Notes under the pieces: model-generated
What the model saw: only the letters and a program-made list of their open reading frames with translations
Database searches by the model: none
What the model was told of the DNA's origin: nothing
Part shown: in pieces, positions 44,967 to 53,732 of the stretch
Numbering within the stretch: position 1 is the first letter of the stretch
Layout of the letters: each line of letters starts with the position of its first letter
Made by a program: the position numbers and the translations under genes
NCBI GenBank assembly: GCA_947176415.1
Contig: CAMWQJ010000007.1
Span: forward strand, 1-58,212
DNA: 58,212 nucleotides
Reading direction: 5' to 3'
Origin: an uncultured Ruminococcus sp.
GTDB taxonomy: Bacteria; Bacillota; Clostridia; Oscillospirales; Ruminococcaceae

Positions 44967-45803
44967 ATGATTTGCGATTTGCATTGTCACACAAAACTGT
45001 CTGACGGCTCTATGGGTATCGAAGACATCATAGACCAGTGTGCAAGGACAGGCATAGAGTGGCTGTCTATTACAGACCACGACACAATGGCTTCATTCTC
45101 CCGTGCAAGTATCCTCGGCGAGCGTGCAGGGGTAAATATTCTGCGTGGTGTCGAGCTTTCGGCATGGGACAGGAAGAGAAACAGCAAAGTACATATTCTT
45201 TGCTACGCTCCGAGAAAACCCGACAGGCTGGAGGGGCTTTGTCTCAAATCATGCGAGATAAGAAAAGAATGCTCCAAAGAAATGATAGAAAAAGTTATGG
45301 AAAAATATCCCATAAAACTCGAAAGCATTCTCAAACACACGACAGCCTCAAAGAGTATTTTTAAACAGCACATAATGCGTGCTATTATTGAACATGGATA
45401 TGCACTTGAATTTTACGGCGAACTCGACAGGGAGCTTTTCAATCCGAAAACAGGAAGCTGTTATGTCGAAAGAGAATATCCTGATGTCAATTTTGTTATT
45501 GACCTGATTCATACTGCAAAGGGAGTTGCCGTAATGGCACACCCTGCTCAATATGATAATATAGAACTACTCGAGGAACTCGCCGGAAAAGGCAAGATAG
45601 ACGGCGTAGAGGTCGGACATTATTCCGCTGACGAAAACTACAGGAAAGAACTTTCCGCCATAGTTTCAAGATACGAACTGATAGAAACAGGCGGTTCGGA
45701 TTTCCACGGACTTTACAACAACGTACCCACGCACCTCGGCAGTGAAACGACAACAAAGGAAAATCTTGACAGGATTTTAAAACTCTCCGCAAAAATGAAA
45801 TAA
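44967..45803 (+). CDS. PHP-domain phosphoesterase (RNase AM/TrpH-like)
   Basis: A 278-residue PHP metal-dependent phosphoesterase. Metal ligands appear in DLHCHTKLSDG (His6, His8, Asp13), ITDHDT, RGVELSAW, MAHPAQ and GGSDFHG, the complete set of the family. E. coli TrpH/YciV (RNase AM) is a relative that removes nucleotides from 3',5'-bisphosphates and RNA 5' ends; a comparable role is inference. AAGGA lies ahead of ATG. The DUF218 gene follows 21 bases downstream. Confidence 0.88.
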   Translation: MICDLHCHTKLSDGSMGIEDIIDQCARTGIEWLSITDHDTMASFSRASILGERAGVNILRGVELSAWDRKRNSKVHILCYAPRKPDRLEGLCLKSCEIRKECSKEMIEKVMEKYPIKLESILKHTTASKSIFKQHIMRAIIEHGYALEFYGELDRELFNPKTGSCYVEREYPDVNFVIDLIHTAKGVAVMAHPAQYDNIELLEELAGKGKIDGVEVGHYSADENYRKELSAIVSRYELIETGGSDFHGLYNNVPTHLGSETTTKENLDRILKLSAKMK

Positions 45804-45824
45804 CAAAAAAAGGGGTCTGCCTGA

Positions 45825-46595
45825 ATGGAAGTAAAAATAATACCTGCCGTGATGTCTTTTGCTGTGTTTCTGCTGTTTTTTCTGCCCATGCCGATGGGTA
45901 TATTAAATATCGGAAATTTTTTCGGCATGGCAGTTTCGGGAATACTTACGGTTATATTTATATTTTTCGGACGCTTTAAAAGTCTTGTTTCGGCACTCTG
46001 GAAATATCCGACGGGCAGAGCGGGATTGTGTGTGCTTTCAGTCCTTACGGCTGTATTTTTTGCCTATGCGGTGATTATAAGCGTCTGCATGGCAAGGGAA
46101 ATAACCGACACGCCGAAAAATGAAAATACTACGGTTATAGTACTTGGCTGTAAAGTCAAGGACGGCAGACCAAGTCTTATGCTGAAACGCCGTCTTGAAA
46201 AGGCTTATGAATATTTATCAGAACACAAAGGCGTTAAAGCCATTGTTTCTGGCGGACAGGGTTCGGACGAAATGATAAGCGAAGCACAATGTATGCGTGA
46301 CTGGCTTGTTGAAAAGGGTATTTCCGAAGAGCGTATATTAATGGAAGACAGTTCGTCAAGCACTGAAGAAAATCTTAAATTTTCAAGGGAAATTATAAAA
46401 AGCCGTAATCTTCCGACGGAAATAACCCTTATAACAGACGGTTTTCACCAGTACCGAGCTGAACTTATTGCCGTGCGGACAGGCTTTGACAGGGAAAATA
46501 TAAAAAATCTTTCAGGCTATACCTCGTGGTATATCACGCCGACTTACTGGCTCAGAGAATTATTCGGCATAGCGTATTATAAAATAAAAAAATAA
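45825..46595 (+). CDS. DUF218 membrane protein (YdcF/SanA/ElyC-like)
   Basis: A 256-residue protein with three hydrophobic segments in the first 90 residues, then a DUF218 domain: VIVLGCKVKDGRPSLMLKRRLEKA, VSGGQGSDE, SEAQCMRDWL and SSSTEENLKFS match the family core, with an acidic Glu pair and LITDGFHQYRA near the end. ElyC and SanA relatives affect envelope integrity or lipid-carrier metabolism, so an envelope role is plausible. AAAGGGG precedes ATG. It is probably cotranscribed with the PHP gene and with the following fusion gene, 17 bases away. Confidence 0.88.
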   Translation: MEVKIIPAVMSFAVFLLFFLPMPMGILNIGNFFGMAVSGILTVIFIFFGRFKSLVSALWKYPTGRAGLCVLSVLTAVFFAYAVIISVCMAREITDTPKNENTTVIVLGCKVKDGRPSLMLKRRLEKAYEYLSEHKGVKAIVSGGQGSDEMISEAQCMRDWLVEKGISEERILMEDSSSSTEENLKFSREIIKSRNLPTEITLITDGFHQYRAELIAVRTGFDRENIKNLSGYTSWYITPTYWLRELFGIAYYKIKK

Positions 46596-46612
46596 AAAAA
46601 GGAATGATGTAT

Positions 46613-49120
46613 TTGAAAATAAGTTTCTCAACATTTGCCTGTCCTGAATGGTCATGGGCGGATATATATTCACTCGCAAAGGATTTCAGATTCAACGGCA
46701 TAGAAGTAAGAAATATAAGAGACAAGAGTTTTTCGGAACTGAGGCTTTCGGAGACGGTTGAAAAGCTTAAGTCCCTTAATCTTGAAATACCTTGTCTTTC
46801 GTCGGGAGCTTGTCTCAGCAGACCTGAAAATTATGACAGGGCAGAGAGTGAAATAATTGACTACATGAAACTCGCACAGAAACTTAACACTCCCTATATA
46901 AGAATTTTTGCGGATAAGGGATTCAGCCCAGACAGCGATACGGACGATAATACGGTTATTGAGTCACTGAAAAAACTGGTACCGCTTGCCGAGGAGTATA
47001 ATGTGACACTTCTTGTTGAAACTATCGGAGCATACAGCAATACGGCACGTCTCGCAAAAGTAATTGACAGCGTAAACAGCCGTAAAGTTGCGGTGCTGTG
47101 GGATATGCATCACCCGTACAGATTCAATGGCGAACTTCCCGAAACGACAGTATCAAATCTTGGCGAGTATATAAAGTTTGTTCAGGTCAAGGACAGCGTT
47201 GTTGACAGGAACGGCAAGGTTGAATACAGGATAACAGGCAAGGGCGATATTCCGATAAAAGAAATGATTCAGTCCCTCGGCATGATAAACTATAACGGCT
47301 ATATTTCGCTTGAATGGACAAAGCACAGAGGGGACAGCCTTGTTGATGCCGGAATAGTCATACCTGAGTTTTCGGAGTATATGAAGCCTTTTCAGACACG
47401 CCACAAGCATTCTTTGCAGGACAGTATAAGAAAAGACGGAAAATATCCGTGGCCTAAAGAAAGAATTATACACTATACTTTTCCTGATGTTCTTGACAGG
47501 ATATGCGAAGAGTTTCCGAATCAGTACGCTTTCAGGTATACTGAGCTTGACTATACAAGGACTTATACGGAGTTCCGAGATGATGTTGATACTTTTGCAA
47601 GGTCTCTTATTGCAATGGGAGTCAAAAAAGGCGACCACGTCGCTATATGGGCTACAAACGTTCCGCAGTGGTATATAACTTTCTGGGCTACTACAAAAAT
47701 AGGTGCGGTGCTTGTAACCATGAACAGCGAATACAGAATACATGAGGCGGAATATCTTTTAAAGCAGTCAGATACAAGCACGCTCGTAATGATAGACGGA
47801 ATAAAAGACATTAAATATGTTGACATAATAAAAGAACTCTGTCCCGAACTCGCAGACTGCAAGGCAGGAGAATTGAAGTCCGAGAGGTTGCCTTTTCTCA
47901 AGAATGTAATAACTGTTGATTCAAAAAATGACGGTTGCTATACATGGGAAGAGGCTGTGGCACTTTCAAAAAACGTCCACTACAGCGAGGTTGAGAAAGT
48001 AAGGCGGACTATTGATATTCATGACGTCTGCAATATGCAGTATACGTCAGGAACGACAGGATTTCCGAAAGGCGTTATGCTGACTCACTATAATGTTGTA
48101 AACAACGGCAAGGCGATAGGAGACTGTATGGATTTGTCAACAGCTGACAGAATGATGATACAAGTACCTATGTTCCATTGCTTCGGCATGGTTCTTGCCA
48201 TGACTGCTTCCATGACCCACGGCACAACTATGTCGCCGATAACGAGATTTTCACCGAGAAAAAGCCTTGAATGTATAAACAGGGAAAAAATAACCTGTTT
48301 CCACGGAGTGCCGACTATGTTCATAGCTATGCTCGGTCATGCCGATTTTAAAAAGACGGATTTTTCTTACATGAGGACGGGAATAATGGCAGGGTCGCCT
48401 TGTCCGATAAAGACGATGGAAGAAGTTATCGAAAAAATGAATATGAAAGAAATCTGCATAACTTACGGACAGACAGAGGCTTCACCTGCAACGACTATGA
48501 GCAAGACGACGGACACGGTAGAACAGCGTGTTAACACGGTAGGCGGTGCGATTTTCGGCGTTGAATGCCGTATAGTAGACCCCGAAACAAACGAGGAACT
48601 CCCCGATGATACGGACGGCGAATTTGTCGCAAGGGGCTATAACATCATGAAAGGCTACTATAAAATGCCTGAGGCAACAGCTACTGCCATTGACTCACAA
48701 GGCTGGCTACATACAGGAGACCTCGCAAGGCGACGCTCATCGGACGGTTACTATAAAATAACAGGGCGTATAAAAGATATGATTATACGTGGCGGTGAGA
48801 ATATCTATCCGAAAGAAATCGAAGATTTTCTCTACACGCACCCGAAGGTAAAGGACGTTCAGGTTATAGGCGTTCCGTCAAAGGATTACGGCGAGGAGAT
48901 AATGGCTTGCATAGTTCTGAAAGAGGACGAAAAAGCTACTCCGCTTGAAATAAAGAAATTCTGTCTTGAAAGAATGGCAAGGCACAAATGTCCGAAATAT
49001 ATAGATTTTGTCGAGGGATTCCCTATGAATGCAGCAGGAAAAATTCTCAAGTACAAGATGAGGGAGCAGGCTGTTGAAAAACTTAATCTCGGCGAAGCTG
49101 AAAGCATAGTCACGGCATGA
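46613..49120 (+). CDS. fusion: sugar-phosphate isomerase/epimerase-like barrel plus AMP-dependent acyl-CoA synthetase
   Basis: An 835-residue protein with two parts. Residues 1 to about 250 form an AP-endonuclease-2/xylose-isomerase-like TIM barrel (GIEVRNIRD, PYIRIFAD, LLVETIGAYSNT, VLWDMHHPYRF, GYISLEWTK). Residues from about 285 are a full AMP-binding ligase: YTSGTTGFPKGVMLTH, TYGQTEASPAT, GWLHTGDLA, ITGRIKDMIIRGGENIYP and the catalytic Lys in NAAGKILKYK. A TTG at 46613 is chosen since AAGGA lies 9 bases upstream; ATG at 46604 or 46607 would abut that site. The ligase resembles medium/long-chain acyl-CoA synthetases; the barrel's partner reaction is unknown. Confidence 0.88.
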   Translation: MKISFSTFACPEWSWADIYSLAKDFRFNGIEVRNIRDKSFSELRLSETVEKLKSLNLEIPCLSSGACLSRPENYDRAESEIIDYMKLAQKLNTPYIRIFADKGFSPDSDTDDNTVIESLKKLVPLAEEYNVTLLVETIGAYSNTARLAKVIDSVNSRKVAVLWDMHHPYRFNGELPETTVSNLGEYIKFVQVKDSVVDRNGKVEYRITGKGDIPIKEMIQSLGMINYNGYISLEWTKHRGDSLVDAGIVIPEFSEYMKPFQTRHKHSLQDSIRKDGKYPWPKERIIHYTFPDVLDRICEEFPNQYAFRYTELDYTRTYTEFRDDVDTFARSLIAMGVKKGDHVAIWATNVPQWYITFWATTKIGAVLVTMNSEYRIHEAEYLLKQSDTSTLVMIDGIKDIKYVDIIKELCPELADCKAGELKSERLPFLKNVITVDSKNDGCYTWEEAVALSKNVHYSEVEKVRRTIDIHDVCNMQYTSGTTGFPKGVMLTHYNVVNNGKAIGDCMDLSTADRMMIQVPMFHCFGMVLAMTASMTHGTTMSPITRFSPRKSLECINREKITCFHGVPTMFIAMLGHADFKKTDFSYMRTGIMAGSPCPIKTMEEVIEKMNMKEICITYGQTEASPATTMSKTTDTVEQRVNTVGGAIFGVECRIVDPETNEELPDDTDGEFVARGYNIMKGYYKMPEATATAIDSQGWLHTGDLARRRSSDGYYKITGRIKDMIIRGGENIYPKEIEDFLYTHPKVKDVQVIGVPSKDYGEEIMACIVLKEDEKATPLEIKKFCLERMARHKCPKYIDFVEGFPMNAAGKILKYKMREQAVEKLNLGEAESIVTA

Positions 49121-49130
49121 TTTATAAATG

Positions 49131-49162
49131 ACTGTCTGTATAAATTTACAGGCAGTTTTTTG
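49131..49162 (+). terminator. intrinsic terminator after the fusion gene
   Basis: Ten-base stem ACTGTCTGTA/TACAGGCAGT (one G-T pair) with a six-base loop and six T residues. Confidence 0.88.
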
Positions 49163-49165
49163 TTG

Positions 49166-49194
49166 TTTACAAATTCACGGATATATGATATAAT
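49166..49194 (+). promoter_or_regulatory. sigma-A promoter of the dockerin protease operon
   Basis: TTTACA (49166-49171), 17-base spacer, TATAAT (49189-49194). Confidence 0.8.
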
Positions 49195-49225
49195 TGACAT
49201 ATATTTTTAAGAACGGAGATTTAAT

Positions 49226-52200
49226 ATGAAAAATTATATAAGAAATATTCTTGCCGTGATTACGGCACTATCACTTTGTCCGTTGTCGGAATCTGTCGTA
49301 TTTTCGGCGGAAGATGATACAGAGAGCAAGGGAAGATTTGCAATGCCACAGTTTACGCACGTTGTCGGACAGCCTTTTGACGTGTTTGTGCCAATGGCGG
49401 TCGGCGAGCAGATAGACGGAAATGCTTCACTTAAAAGCCGTTCAGCCATGGCAATTCTTCCGTCAAAATTTGACATGAGGGAACAAGGCACTATGTCATC
49501 TGTAAAAGACCAGGGGCAATATGGCTGTTGCTGGGCACACTCTTCAATATGCAGTGCCGAGTCGGACGTTATAAAATCAGACCCGACTGTAGACCTTTCT
49601 GAACTCCATACAGCTTATTACGCATACAGCGGTGATGAACAAATTCAGTCAGGTGCGGAGACGACGGCTGAAATTCTTGACCACGGCGGTAATACAAACG
49701 TTGTCGCAAATCTCTGGTCGCAGTGGATAGGTCCTGTTTATGAAAGCCGTCTGCCGTACAGCAACACGGATTTTTTCGATGATTCAACGGCAGTTGCGGA
49801 AATGAAGTATCAGGCAGACTATCATCTTGAAAATGCCTATATGTTCAGCTACACCAAAAACAGAGGAAATACCGAGGCGGTAAACGAAACTATAAAGCAG
49901 TTTATCATGGACGGACACGCTGTTGACGTTTCTTTTTATCATGACGACAAAAGCTATAGCTATAAATATCATTCGAGCTACACTAAGAGACTCCCGAAAT
50001 TCGCAAATCATGCCGTTACAATTGCAGGCTGGGACGACAATTTTCCCGCTTCAAACTTCAATACAAGACCGAGCCACGACGGTGCATGGCTTATAAAAAA
50101 CAGCTGGGGATATGGTTCGGGTGAGGACGGCTATATGTGGATTTCATATGACGATGCAAGCCTTTGTCTGTTTGCGGTTTATGAAATGGGCGAAAAAGAC
50201 AATTACGCCGTCAACTATCAGAACGATACCTTTGTACCTACACAGCTTCTTTCCGCAGGCGAAAGTAATTCTTCATATATGGCTAACGTATTTACAGCGG
50301 AATCGGATATGCAGATTGAGGCTATTTCAACTTATTTTCAGAATTATGATACCTACTACAAAGTACAGATTTATACAAATCTTCAGGACGAAACAGACCC
50401 CTCGTCAGGTATGCCGTCCGCTATAACTTATGGTACTTCCATATATACAGGCTATACAACGGTTGAACTTGACGAAAGTGTAAATGTAAAGTCGGGTGAG
50501 AAATTCGGCGTTGTCGTTGAACTTGATTGCGACGCAAGTCGTTTTGTAATACCTGTTGAGGCGAGTTTATACATAAAAGAAGACGGCACGGAAAATATAT
50601 ATGATTTGTGCAGTTACTCGACAAACGAACAGATTGAAACATACACGGGCGAAAATGAAAGTTTTTTCAGTCCCGACGGTGAATCATGGTACGATGTCAA
50701 GGATTCGGGAATGGTATTCTCAGACGACGAAAAACAAGTAGTTCTCGAATCCATGATTGAAGATTTTTACGAGGGACTTTCGGAAAGCGATACGGAAGAA
50801 TGGGCAAAAGCCGATGCTCTCGCACAGATGTATACGGAGGTGTTCGCAACCGGTGATTTGTATCTTAACCCTGGGAATATTTCTTTAAAGGCTTTCGGAA
50901 ACCCGACAGGAAAAGTTAAATTTTCGCATATGTCGGGGGCTGTACCTGCTGACGAGACTGTCTCGCTTTCGGCGGAAAACGGCGGAGATATTTTTGTTTC
51001 GGTAAACGGCGGAGAATATGTTCCGTATACAGAGCCGTTTAAAATAACGGAAAAAACCACAATATCTGCATATACAAAGGGCGGAGAGTTTATGGAGAAA
51101 ACATATACACCCGAAAAGGCAGTTTTCAATGATTTATGCTATTACCTTTACAATGACAGCACTGCGACCTTACCGCAGAAAAGAGGAAAAGCGGAAAAAA
51201 TAGGAGACAGCGAGTATATAATAAATATAACCGAGTCTGATAATTATATTGACTTTTATCCCGTGACGGCTTCTGATGTAACAATGAACGGCGAGAAGAT
51301 AGATACATATTCTCACACAAAGAAACTTCCTATTGAATACGGCGACAATACTTTTGTGTTTGAGCTTTCCGAGTACGGCAAGGAATCCGATACAGTTAAA
51401 GTCACAATAACGAAAAATCCCGTTACTTTCAGTCTCGACGATGAGACGATACATTTTTCAGAAAATTTAACGGTTACCGCAGAGGACGGCACGGTTTTGA
51501 AAAACGGCGATATTGTTAGTGCATACGCAGGACAGAACATTACAATAACAAGCAGTGACGGAAGTGTTGTTACAAGTGCCGTTCCCGAAAGGGCTGTGCT
51601 TCCTGATTTGGAAATTGAGTATTATTCCGAAACTCTTGGCTTTATTCCGAATGAAACCGCTGAAAAACTCGTTTACTCTGTAAAGGACAATCCGACGGAC
51701 AGCGACTTTATTTCCGCAAAAAACAGGCTTATTGACGGCACATGGGTCAGCTCTGGAATGATTATGAACAAGGCTTTTAAAATTATTCCGTCTGAAAAAA
51801 TCACCCTTAAAATTCTCGCAGGAAACAATAAATTTGCAAGTGAGCCTGTTTTGTATGAAATTCCGTCCGCACCGTCCGCACCAGAAACACTGCCTAAATT
51901 CACAAAAGAGGACGGCAAGTGGTATCTTAAGGACTATACGTATGAAATAGCAACCACAAGTGAAACAACGTCGGACACAATAGAAAGTCAGGCGGAAAAG
52001 TGGGGCTATGCAGATTCGGAACAGTATGCAGAGACTATAAAAAGGCGTTTCGGCGTGGCAAGTTCCGACGAACTGGCAACAATTATTGAGTCGTCATGGG
52101 GTGTTAGTGAGCCTGTTTCAGACACGCAGAAATTTGCAATAAGATATGCATCAACGGATAGCTCATTTGCTTCATGTTGCAAGTTTGTGACGGTTGCAAG

Positions 52201-52411
52201 ACGGGGTGATGTGAATTTTGACGGACTTATTGACTCGGTTGATGCCTCGCAGGTTCTTCAACACTATTCAGACAAATCCACGGGCGGTGCGGGAACTCTC
52301 CCAGAAAAAAGCCTTTATTCTGCTGACTATAACGGAAACGGCTTTATTGATTCTGTTGATGCTTCACAGATACTTAAATATTATTCGGAGATGTCAGAAA
52401 TCCGAAAATGA
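49226..52411 (+). CDS. secreted papain-like (C1) cysteine peptidase with C-terminal dockerin
   Basis: A 1061-residue secreted protein: signal peptide (about 1-28), propeptide-like stretch, C1 peptidase domain at about 80-320 with oxyanion Gln96, nucleophile Cys102 (QGQYGCCWAHS), His262 (NHAVTIAGWD) and Asn292 (KNSWG). A lectin-like beta domain (about 335-470) follows, then several beta-rich repeats, one with the CHB-type pattern SLSAENGGDIFVSVNGGEY. The last 70 residues are a type I dockerin with two calcium loops, each ending FIDSVDASQ-like (LIDSVDASQVLQHYS; FIDSVDASQILKYYS). It should be displayed on a cohesin scaffold of a cellulosome or amylosome. The next gene overlaps its stop (ATGA). 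Confidence 0.93.
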   Translation: MKNYIRNILAVITALSLCPLSESVVFSAEDDTESKGRFAMPQFTHVVGQPFDVFVPMAVGEQIDGNASLKSRSAMAILPSKFDMREQGTMSSVKDQGQYGCCWAHSSICSAESDVIKSDPTVDLSELHTAYYAYSGDEQIQSGAETTAEILDHGGNTNVVANLWSQWIGPVYESRLPYSNTDFFDDSTAVAEMKYQADYHLENAYMFSYTKNRGNTEAVNETIKQFIMDGHAVDVSFYHDDKSYSYKYHSSYTKRLPKFANHAVTIAGWDDNFPASNFNTRPSHDGAWLIKNSWGYGSGEDGYMWISYDDASLCLFAVYEMGEKDNYAVNYQNDTFVPTQLLSAGESNSSYMANVFTAESDMQIEAISTYFQNYDTYYKVQIYTNLQDETDPSSGMPSAITYGTSIYTGYTTVELDESVNVKSGEKFGVVVELDCDASRFVIPVEASLYIKEDGTENIYDLCSYSTNEQIETYTGENESFFSPDGESWYDVKDSGMVFSDDEKQVVLESMIEDFYEGLSESDTEEWAKADALAQMYTEVFATGDLYLNPGNISLKAFGNPTGKVKFSHMSGAVPADETVSLSAENGGDIFVSVNGGEYVPYTEPFKITEKTTISAYTKGGEFMEKTYTPEKAVFNDLCYYLYNDSTATLPQKRGKAEKIGDSEYIINITESDNYIDFYPVTASDVTMNGEKIDTYSHTKKLPIEYGDNTFVFELSEYGKESDTVKVTITKNPVTFSLDDETIHFSENLTVTAEDGTVLKNGDIVSAYAGQNITITSSDGSVVTSAVPERAVLPDLEIEYYSETLGFIPNETAEKLVYSVKDNPTDSDFISAKNRLIDGTWVSSGMIMNKAFKIIPSEKITLKILAGNNKFASEPVLYEIPSAPSAPETLPKFTKEDGKWYLKDYTYEIATTSETTSDTIESQAEKWGYADSEQYAETIKRRFGVASSDELATIIESSWGVSEPVSDTQKFAIRYASTDSSFASCCKFVTVARRGDVNFDGLIDSVDASQVLQHYSDKSTGGAGTLPEKSLYSADYNGNGFIDSVDASQILKYYSEMSEIRK

Positions 52412-53271
52412 ACAGAAATGTTCTGATTGTTATAATTTTTTCTTTATTTGCACTGGTATGCATGGCTTTTTTAGTAATTTCCCCAGAGCATGAAAATGAC
52501 GGTGACACAACAATTACAGTTATGGAAAGCTATACGGAAATGTCGTCTTTTAAAGCCGTGCAGACCTCGGCTGAAAATTCAGAAGTAAAAACAATTACAA
52601 AAACAACATCAGACAGGGGCATGACTTATACTTATACTAACGCAGTGCCGACAACGACAACCGCCGTAACAACTGAAACAACCGCACAGACAGAAGAAGT
52701 AATTCCTGAAGAAGTTATAGCCGAGAATATTACGGAAGTTATTTTTATTGACATCAATACGGCTGGCGTTGAGGAATTAATTTTACTGGACGGAATAGGA
52801 GAAGTCACGGCACAGGCGATTGTTGATTACAGGGATTTGCACGGGGGTTTTAACAATATAGAGGAGATTATGAATGTAAAGGGAATCGGGGCGGTTAAAT
52901 TTGAAAATATCCGTGATTTCATATTTGTTGAAAACCCTGTATATTTCTATGAGGAAGAGCCTGTTACGGAGAATGAGGAAATATATGAACAACCTGTTAT
53001 TGAAGTCTATGAGGAGACACCGCCGACCGCAGACGTACAGCCGACGGATTATATTCCGAAATTGGAGGACTATATTCCCATAAATATAAACACGGCGGAT
53101 ATTGAAATTTTAATGCTTATTCCGCAGGTTGACGAGGAGGTTGCAAAGGCTATTATAAAGCTCCGTGAGGATATAGGCGGTTATTCTCATGTGTATGAAT
53201 TGCTGTATATTGACATTCTTACTCAAAAACAGGTGGCGGAGTTGACAGAATTTGTCACGGTTGGTGAATAG
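52408..53271 (+). CDS. membrane-anchored protein with two helix-hairpin-helix (ComEA-like) domains
   Basis: A 287-residue protein with one N-terminal membrane segment (about 5-24), a Thr-rich linker, and two ComEA-type helix-hairpin-helix units: DINTAGVEELILLDGIGEV (about residue 115 on) and NINTADIEILMLIPQVDEEVA (about 230 on), joined by a Glu/Pro-rich spacer. ComEA binds incoming DNA outside the membrane during transformation; the duplication is unusual, and no comEC or pilin genes are seen here. The second unit lacks the usual GIG hairpin glycine (IPQVDEE). ATG overlaps the protease stop, so the two are translated together. Confidence 0.85.
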   Translation: MNRNVLIVIIFSLFALVCMAFLVISPEHENDGDTTITVMESYTEMSSFKAVQTSAENSEVKTITKTTSDRGMTYTYTNAVPTTTTAVTTETTAQTEEVIPEEVIAENITEVIFIDINTAGVEELILLDGIGEVTAQAIVDYRDLHGGFNNIEEIMNVKGIGAVKFENIRDFIFVENPVYFYEEEPVTENEEIYEQPVIEVYEETPPTADVQPTDYIPKLEDYIPININTADIEILMLIPQVDEEVAKAIIKLREDIGGYSHVYELLYIDILTQKQVAELTEFVTVGE

Positions 53272-53430
53272 CTATAAAAGACCGCCTATATAATAGTGCA
53301 TAAGCACAAATGTTTTTTACCGTTTTGTAACTTTTTGAAATTTGTCCTGTTATTTATGTTATTTCTGACAAAAAATCAATGTTGAAAATATACAGAATGA
53401 ACAAAAAATATTAAAGAATGCTATAAAGCA
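53272..53430. other. AT-rich gap, no gene seen
   Basis: Between the helix-hairpin-helix gene and the transporter promoter only AT-rich sequence is present; no clear terminator was found after the upstream gene. The rest of the 460-base gap is the leader described separately. Confidence 0.6.
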
Positions 53431-53459
53431 TTGACTTTAAACAAAAAATAATGTATATT
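53431..53459 (+). promoter_or_regulatory. sigma-A promoter of the carbohydrate ABC importer
   Basis: TTGACT (53431-53436), 17-base spacer, TATATT (53454-53459). It gives a leader of about 265 bases. Confidence 0.75.
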
Positions 53460-53465
53460 TTAAGT

Positions 53466-53732
53466 ATAAAAGCAATTAGTCCGCAGTGTGTGCTGATGTA
53501 TGAGAGGAGTACCGGTGCTTGTGCTGAATCACGCACGTTCGTGATATGCGGATTATGTATGTCCGACTTTTGCGGTGCTGTATCTGCTTTTTGTATATGG
53601 CTGTGGTTTCGGGGAGAAAAGCAGGCGAGTACATTCGTCCGCAGACTGTACCGTGAAAAACCACATAATTTTATTCATACATATTATATTTATTAAGGAA
53701 TATAATATACATATTTAAGGAGGAAAAATCTA
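53466..53732 (+). ncRNA. long structured leader, candidate riboswitch or ncRNA
   Basis: GC content rises sharply between 53479 and 53665 compared with the AT-rich flanks. Helices that can be read by eye: TCCGCA (53480-53485) with TGCGGA (53547-53552), enclosing the perfect hairpin ATCACG/CGTGAT (53528-53533, 53540-53545); TGTGGTTT (53602-53609) with AAACCACA (53658-53665). TGCGG (53571-53575) could pair with CCGCA (53639-53643), which would compete with or knot the last helix. GTCCGCAG occurs twice (53479, 53637). No known riboswitch consensus is recognised. AAGGAGG and the start codon follow at 53717-53735. Confidence 0.5.

Noticed and set aside
47153-47743. 196-codon minus-strand frame
   Set aside because: Opposite the fusion gene across its domain junction; no ribosome site or recognised motif.
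53451-53696. 81-codon Cys-rich open frame in the leader before the importer genes
   Set aside because: It lacks a ribosome site, uses unusual codons for this genome, and coincides with complementary segments; it is better read as structured RNA.
53466-53732. T-box leader
   Set aside because: A TACCG segment recalls the T-box, but there is no terminator/antiterminator arrangement and the downstream gene is not an aminoacyl-tRNA or amino-acid gene.
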